Below are positions 60,622 to 64,000 of a stretch of 64,000 nucleotides of DNA, piece by piece. The position numbers and the translations under genes are program-made. Below the pieces are notes generated by a model that was not told the origin of the DNA, did not search any database, and saw only the letters and a program-made list of their open reading frames with translations. Within the stretch, counting starts at the first letter, position 1. Each line of letters begins with the position of its first letter. This stretch comes from Streptomyces hundungensis (lineage in GTDB: Bacteria; Actinomycetota; Actinomycetes; Streptomycetales; Streptomycetaceae): assembly GCF_003627815.1 (NCBI RefSeq), contig NZ_CP032698.1:6200001-6264000 (forward strand), read 5' to 3'.

Positions 60622-60676
60622 CCGGGTCCGCCCCGCGGCGCTGGCCCGCCCCAGGCCCGGGCCGCCGCGGCCGTTC

Positions 60677-60875
60677 GCGCAGTTCCCCGCGCCCCCAAAA
60701 ACCCGTTTCCGTCTGCGGCCCCCAGGTGGCTGGTCGCGCAGTTCCCCGCGCCCCCAAAAACCCGCTTTCGGCTGCGGGCCGCAGGTGGCTGGTCGCGCAG
60801 TTCCCCGCGCCCCTTAACTACTCGGTGCTGGCCAGGACCTCAGCCCGTCCGGCGATTGAGGACGAGCGCCCTTTA
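60677..60875. repeat. Dispersed GC-rich repeats, left side of IS insertion
   Basis: GCGCAGTTCCCCGCGCC units start at 60677, 60736 and 60795, then the module CTCAGCCCGTCCGGCG/GAGGACGAGCGCCC runs into the IS left end. They are the same sequence family as at 41396 and 53117. The gap between the EEP gene and the IS holds no gene. Confidence 0.9.
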
Positions 60876-61732
60876 GAAGCCATCTCATTTGGGCGACTCG
60901 GTATTCTGTGAGTCATGGTGGGGATCGTTGAGCGTCTGGTGCCGGACGAGTTGTGGGAGTTGTTCCAGCGGGTGGTGCCGGAGGCGCCGTCGAGGCCGCA
61001 GGGCGGTGGTCGGCGTCGGCACGGGGACCGGGAGGTGCTGGCCGCGATTGTCTTCGTGGCCACGTCGGGTTGTACCTGGCAGCAGCTGCCTTCGGCGTCG
61101 TTCGGGCCGTCCGGAGCGACCGCCCACCGGCGGTTCTCGGAGTGGTCGAAGGCCAGAGTGTGGGCCAAGCTCCACCGCCTGGTCCTCGACGAACTCGGCG
61201 CCCGCGGCGAACTGGACTGGTCTAGGTGCGCGATCGACTCGGTGAACATGCGGGCCCTGAAAAGGGGGACCTGACGGGTCCGAATCCTGTCGACCGGGGC
61301 AAGTACGGCTCGAAGATCCACCTGATCACCGAACGGTCCGGTCTGCCCATATCCGTCGGAATCTCCGGGGCCAACCTGCACGACAGTCAGGCCCTGATCC
61401 CGCTCGTGAAGGGCATCCCGCCGATCCGCTCGCGCCGCGGCCCGCGCCGCCGCAAGCCCAGCAAACTCCACGCCGACAAGGGCTACGACTACGCCCACCT
61501 GCGGCAATGGTTACGCGAACGCGGCATCACCCACCGCATCGCCCGCAAGGGAGTCGAGTCCTCGCAACGGCTGGGCCGCCACCGCTGGACCGTGGAACGC
61601 ACCATGGCCTGGCTCGCCGGCTGCCGACGACTCCACCGCCGCTACGAACGCAAGGCCGACCACTTCCTCGCCTTCACCAGCATCGCCTGCACCCTCATCT
61701 GCTACCGCCGACTCGCCAAATGAGATGACTTC
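60876..61732 (+). mobile_element. 857-bp IS5-family insertion sequence
   Basis: The left end starts GAAGCCATCTCATTTGG and the right end (read inward) GAAGTCATCTCATTTGG, 16 of 17 bases identical. TTA flanks both ends (60873-60875 and 61733-61735) as a 3-bp target duplication. The joined flanks rebuild the uninterrupted repeat text GAGCGCCCTTTAGGCGC, which is seen intact around 61880. The element carries one transposase in two overlapping frames. Because ends and duplication are intact, the insertion looks recent. Confidence 0.93.
60915..61723 (+). CDS. IS5-family transposase, two frames joined by a -1 frameshift
   Basis: The first frame (60915-61274) gives 119 residues: LVPDELWELFQRVVPEAPSR, GDREVLAAIVFVATSG and CAIDSVNMRALKRG with the first catalytic Asp. 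The second frame runs to 61723 and holds DLTGPNPVDRGKYGSKIHL, the second Asp in LHADKGYDYAH and the Glu in RWTVERTMAWLAG, the DDE triad. A -1 slip at AAAAGGGGG (about 61259-61267) joins KRG to DLTGPN, as in intact relatives, for about 269 residues. Whether this is programmed slippage or a mutation cannot be told. A TTA codon (61511) makes it dependent on the bldA tRNA. Confidence 0.85.
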
Positions 61733-61735
61733 TTA

Positions 61736-62040
61736 GGCGCGATACGGGGTCTGGGGCGGAGCCCCAGGGTCTTGGGCCGCGAGCCGTGCGTGGCTGGTCG
61801 CGCAGTTCCCCGCGCCCCTGGCAGGATCGGTGCTGGCCCGCATGAGCATGTTCAGCCCGTCCGGCGTTTGAGGACGAGCGCCCTTTAGGCGCGAACGGGG
61901 TCTGGGGCGGAGCCCCAGGGGCTTTGGCTGCGGGCCGTGCGTGGCTGGGCGCGCAGTTCCCCGCGCCCCTTAAGTGCTCGGTGCTGGCCAGTGCGGGCCA
62001 CCTCAGCCCGGCCGGCGATTGAGGACGGGGGGCTGGGGCG
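61736..62040. repeat. Dispersed GC-rich repeats, right side of IS insertion
   Basis: Continues the interrupted unit: GGCGCGATACGGGGTC, CTGGGGCGGAGCCCCAG, GCGCAGTTCCCCGCGCC, and a second whole copy of both modules with the undisturbed GAGCGCCCTTTAGGCGC near 61880. The area between the IS and the next gene (about 310 bases) has no gene. Confidence 0.9.
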
Positions 62041-62049
62041 GAGCCGGGT

Positions 62050-62652
62050 TTAGACGACCGCGCCTCGGCCGGGGTCGTCGTCGTCCTCGTCCGGCTGCAT
62101 CCGGGCGAACAACGTCGCGATCCCACCCAGGAATCCGCCCACGCCCAGCGTGGTGAGCCACCACGTCATGTCCCACCCGAAGATCGCGGCGAGGATCAGC
62201 AGGAGCGGCCCGCCGATCACCCCGAGCCACGCGAACTTCGCCGCGGCGTCGGCCTCCGGCAGCGGGGGCGGCTCCGGCGGTACGAAGTGCCCCTCGTCCG
62301 AGGGGTCCGAGGGGTCCGAGGGGTCGGACGGATCCGGGGCGCCCGCGCCGTCGCCCGCCGGATCCGCCGGCGTGAAGTCCCGGGGCCCGCCGACCCCCGG
62401 CGCGAACACCACCGAGCTGCCGAGAGCGGGCTTGTCCAGGCCCTTGCCGGGTCCCTTCGTCTTGACCGCCGGGTCGGGCCCTTCGCCCTCCTCGGCCGTC
62501 TCGTCCTCGATCAGGGCGAGATCCTCCACGGATCTGAAGGGTCTGGTGCCGGGCGGGTCGGCCGGTTCCTCGCCGTACCCCGCCACGATCGCCGCCCAGG
62601 CAGCCTCTTCGTCGATCGGCTGCGGCTCGCGGTCCGCGTCGTGTTCAGCCAC
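62050..62652 (-). CDS. Membrane protein with Ser-Asp-Pro repeats, unknown function
   Basis: 200 residues from GTG 62652. The first 140 residues are disordered and acidic (EEAAWAAIVAGYGEEP, EDETAEEGEGPDP), with a short tandem Ser-Asp-Pro repeat (DPSDPSDPSDPSDEG) encoded by a 9-base repeat near 62297-62330. Two hydrophobic helices (FAWLGVIGGPLLLILAAIFG and TTLGVGGFLGGIATLFARM, parts) end the protein before an acidic tail. It overlaps the hydrolase gene stop by a few bases, so the two are co-translated. Function unknown. Confidence 0.75.
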   Translation of the reverse strand: MAEHDADREPQPIDEEAAWAAIVAGYGEEPADPPGTRPFRSVEDLALIEDETAEEGEGPDPAVKTKGPGKGLDKPALGSSVVFAPGVGGPRDFTPADPAGDGAGAPDPSDPSDPSDPSDEGHFVPPEPPPLPEADAAAKFAWLGVIGGPLLLILAAIFGWDMTWWLTTLGVGGFLGGIATLFARMQPDEDDDDPGRGAVV

Positions 62653-63442
62653 CGGTCGTGCTCCCCTTCTTCCCGAGGCTCGGAGCGAGGCGGCCGATGA
62701 ACGAGTAGCTCTCCTCGAAGATCCGCTCCGCGTCGTGGTCCAACGTCGCCACGTGGTAGCTCTGTTCCAGCAGGATCTCCTCGACATCGGTGGAGGAGAC
62801 CCGGCTGAGGATCCGCGCCGAGTCGGCGGGCGGCACGACGTGGTCCTGCGGGCTGTGCAGGACCATCAACGGCTGGGTCACCTGCGGCAGTTCACCGTCG
62901 ACGATCCTGAAGAAGGTGCGCAGCGAGTGCGCCGCGTGCAGCGGCACCCGGTCGTAGCCGACCTCCTGGGAGCCCTCCAGCGCGATGTCGCTGGCGATGC
63001 CCTTGGTGGACGGCACGAAGTGGCGCACCACCGGAAGGGCGCGGGCGGCCACGCCGTGCACCTTGTTGCCGGGGTTGACGAGCACGAGCCCGCTGACCGC
63101 GTCCCCGTGCTTGGCGGCGAGCCGCAGCGCCAGCGCGCCGCCCATCGACAGCCCGAAGACGAACACCTGGGTGCAGCGCTCCAGGAGCTCGCACAGGGCG
63201 CGGTCCACCTCCGCGTACCAGTCCTGCCAGCCCGTGAGCTGCATGTCCTGCCAGCGGGTGCCGTGACCGGGAAGGAGCGGCAGCGAGACCGTGAGGCCGC
63301 GCTCGGCGAGGTGGTCGGCCCAGGGCCGCAGCGACTGCGGGGAACCGGTGAAACCGTGACAGAGGAGGACGCCGACCTCTCCGCCCTCGTGGCGGAACGG
63401 CTCGGCTCCAGGGAGGACCGGCACCAGGGGTCTCCTGTTCAT
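62645..63442 (-). CDS. Alpha/beta-hydrolase (carboxylesterase/monoglyceride lipase type)
   Basis: 265 residues from ATG 63442. GVLLCHGFTGSPQSLRPWAD is the oxyanion-hole region, VFGLSMGGALALRLAA the nucleophile elbow, VLHSPQDHVVPPAD the acid and LLEQSYHVATLDHD the His. The fold and lid region (GTRWQDMQLTGWQDWY) fit the Est30/monoacylglycerol lipase group. It is divergent from the PlsC-family gene, so lipid turnover is a likely theme. Confidence 0.92.
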   Translation of the reverse strand: MNRRPLVPVLPGAEPFRHEGGEVGVLLCHGFTGSPQSLRPWADHLAERGLTVSLPLLPGHGTRWQDMQLTGWQDWYAEVDRALCELLERCTQVFVFGLSMGGALALRLAAKHGDAVSGLVLVNPGNKVHGVAARALPVVRHFVPSTKGIASDIALEGSQEVGYDRVPLHAAHSLRTFFRIVDGELPQVTQPLMVLHSPQDHVVPPADSARILSRVSSTDVEEILLEQSYHVATLDHDAERIFEESYSFIGRLAPSLGKKGSTTGG

Positions 63443-63578
63443 CAGCGGGGCGGGGTGTGTGCGGGGGAGTCGTACTTCACGGTACGCGACCGGACCGACA
63501 CCGACCAGGGCCGTCGCGCCGGAGGCCGGGTCCGGCACGGGTTAAGGTCTGTTCGACAAGCACAGGAAGGCATCCGAG

Positions 63579-64000
63579 TTGATCTACGGCGCTATGAAGT
63601 TCTCCATCGGCGGCTCGCTGAAGCTCGCCTTCAGGCCGTGGGTGGAGGGCCTGGAGAACATCCCCGCCGAGGGTCCCGCGATCCTCGCGAGCAACCATCT
63701 CTCCTTCTCGGACTCCTTCTTCCTGCCGGCCGTCCTCGACCGCAAGGTGACGTTCATCGCCAAGGCCGAGTACTTCACCTCCCCGGGGGTCAAGGGCAAG
63801 CTGACGGCCGCCTTCTTCAAGGGCGTCGGCCAGCTCCCGGTGGACCGCTCCGGCGCCCGAGGGGCCGGCGACGCGGCGATCAAGGCCGGCATCGACGTCA
63901 TCAAGGCCGGTGGCCTGTTCGGCATCTACCCGGAGGGCACCCGCTCGCCCGACGGCCGCCTCTACCGCGGCAAGCCGGGCGGCCTCCCGAGGGTCGCCCT
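63579..64000 (+). CDS. PlsC-family 1-acyl-glycerol-3-phosphate acyltransferase, 3' end outside window
   Basis: Runs from TTG 63579, eight bases after AGGAAGG, off the edge of the window; about 140 residues are visible. ATG 63594 is an alternative start. The active-site motif NHLSFSD (residues 39-45) and the second motif YPEGTRSPDG (117 onward) are present, with FIAKAEYF and GQLPVDRSG between. The enzyme adds the second acyl chain in phospholipid synthesis. The equivalent gene lies at the same end of the mycobacterial block. Confidence 0.93.
   Translation, partial: MIYGAMKFSIGGSLKLAFRPWVEGLENIPAEGPAILASNHLSFSDSFFLPAVLDRKVTFIAKAEYFTSPGVKGKLTAAFFKGVGQLPVDRSGARGAGDAAIKAGIDVIKAGGLFGIYPEGTRSPDGRLYRGKPGGLPRVA

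Noticed and set aside
1..64000. A biosynthetic gene cluster for a secondary metabolite, or a prophage.
   Set aside because: No synthase, terpene cyclase, phage structural or integrase gene was seen; the content is conserved chromosome core apart from the small mobile elements.

Overview
The window is a stretch of Streptomyces-type chromosome. It is very G+C-rich, many genes start with GTG or TTG, and consecutive genes often overlap as ATGA or GTGA. Its gene content and order match the chromosome core I remember around the cytochrome bc-aa3 locus and glkA of S. coelicolor. Several blocks also follow the order of the corresponding region of Mycobacterium tuberculosis (roughly Rv2180c to Rv2208, from memory): PlsC-like acyltransferase, ArsA-like ATPase, SRPBCC protein, FadD15-like ligase, PimB'-like glycosyltransferase, NlpC/P60 protein, trpD, ctaE-qcrCAB, ctaCDF, adenosine kinase, ErpA, cobT and cobS. 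I found no rRNA, tRNA, CRISPR array or antibiotic cluster.

Region by region. 1-6070: an operon-like set of five genes for an exopolysaccharide rich in amino sugar: a NodB-fold deacetylase (cut by the window edge), a PelF-type glycosyltransferase, a 12-helix membrane protein, a spherulin-4/GH135-type hydrolase and a GH114 lipoprotein. This pairs bacterial Pel synthesis logic with enzyme families known from fungal galactosaminogalactan, and is the most striking system here. 6098-12563: cobalamin nucleotide-loop genes cobS, cobT and a cobU fused to a metallo-beta-lactamase domain, mixed with an MprF-like membrane acyl/aminoacyl transferase and a rhomboid-like protein. 12638-18781: a small conserved protein, an HtrA-type protease, a methyltransferase that seems to start at CTG, PspA with PspAA, and a NarL-type two-component system. 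18989-22105: a large RND pump. 22224-27150: nadA, erpA, a secreted protein and a PfkB-family (adenosine kinase-like) kinase. A small non-autonomous transposable element follows, inserted exactly at the stop codon of the next gene, a cysteine desulfurase fused to a TusA domain.

28982-38237 holds the respiratory supercomplex in two operons, ctaCDF and ctaE-qcrCAB. Between them lie an L,D-transpeptidase lipoprotein and a stand-alone degenerate receiver protein. trpD follows, then a SAM-IV riboswitch with a terminator-like hairpin and a six-codon mini-ORF ahead of a class V aminotransferase. 41396-41941 is a tandem array of a 147-bp GC-rich repeat; relatives of it occur at 53117-53540 and 60677-62040, and the last of these is interrupted by an 857-bp IS5-like element with a 3-bp target duplication.

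41955-53075 carries an Lrp-type ligand-binding protein, a rhomboid protease, a zinc-ribbon protein, a NYN/PIN-domain protein, two paralogous NlpC/P60 hydrolases, a metallopeptidase lipoprotein, a PadR repressor with a tandem palindromic operator facing a MATE pump, and two membrane-sugar glycosyltransferases. 53586-64000 has an acyl-CoA ligase, a phosphoesterase, an SRPBCC protein, an ArsA-like ATPase, a DUF5304 protein, glucokinase, an EEP-family nuclease/phosphatase, a small membrane protein, a lipase-like hydrolase and the start of a PlsC-family acyltransferase. Much of the right half thus concerns the cell envelope and its lipids, next to the respiratory chain.

Limits: family names rest on motifs and recalled sequence patterns. 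No searches were run, and start codons are judged from ribosome-binding sites and gene overlaps.
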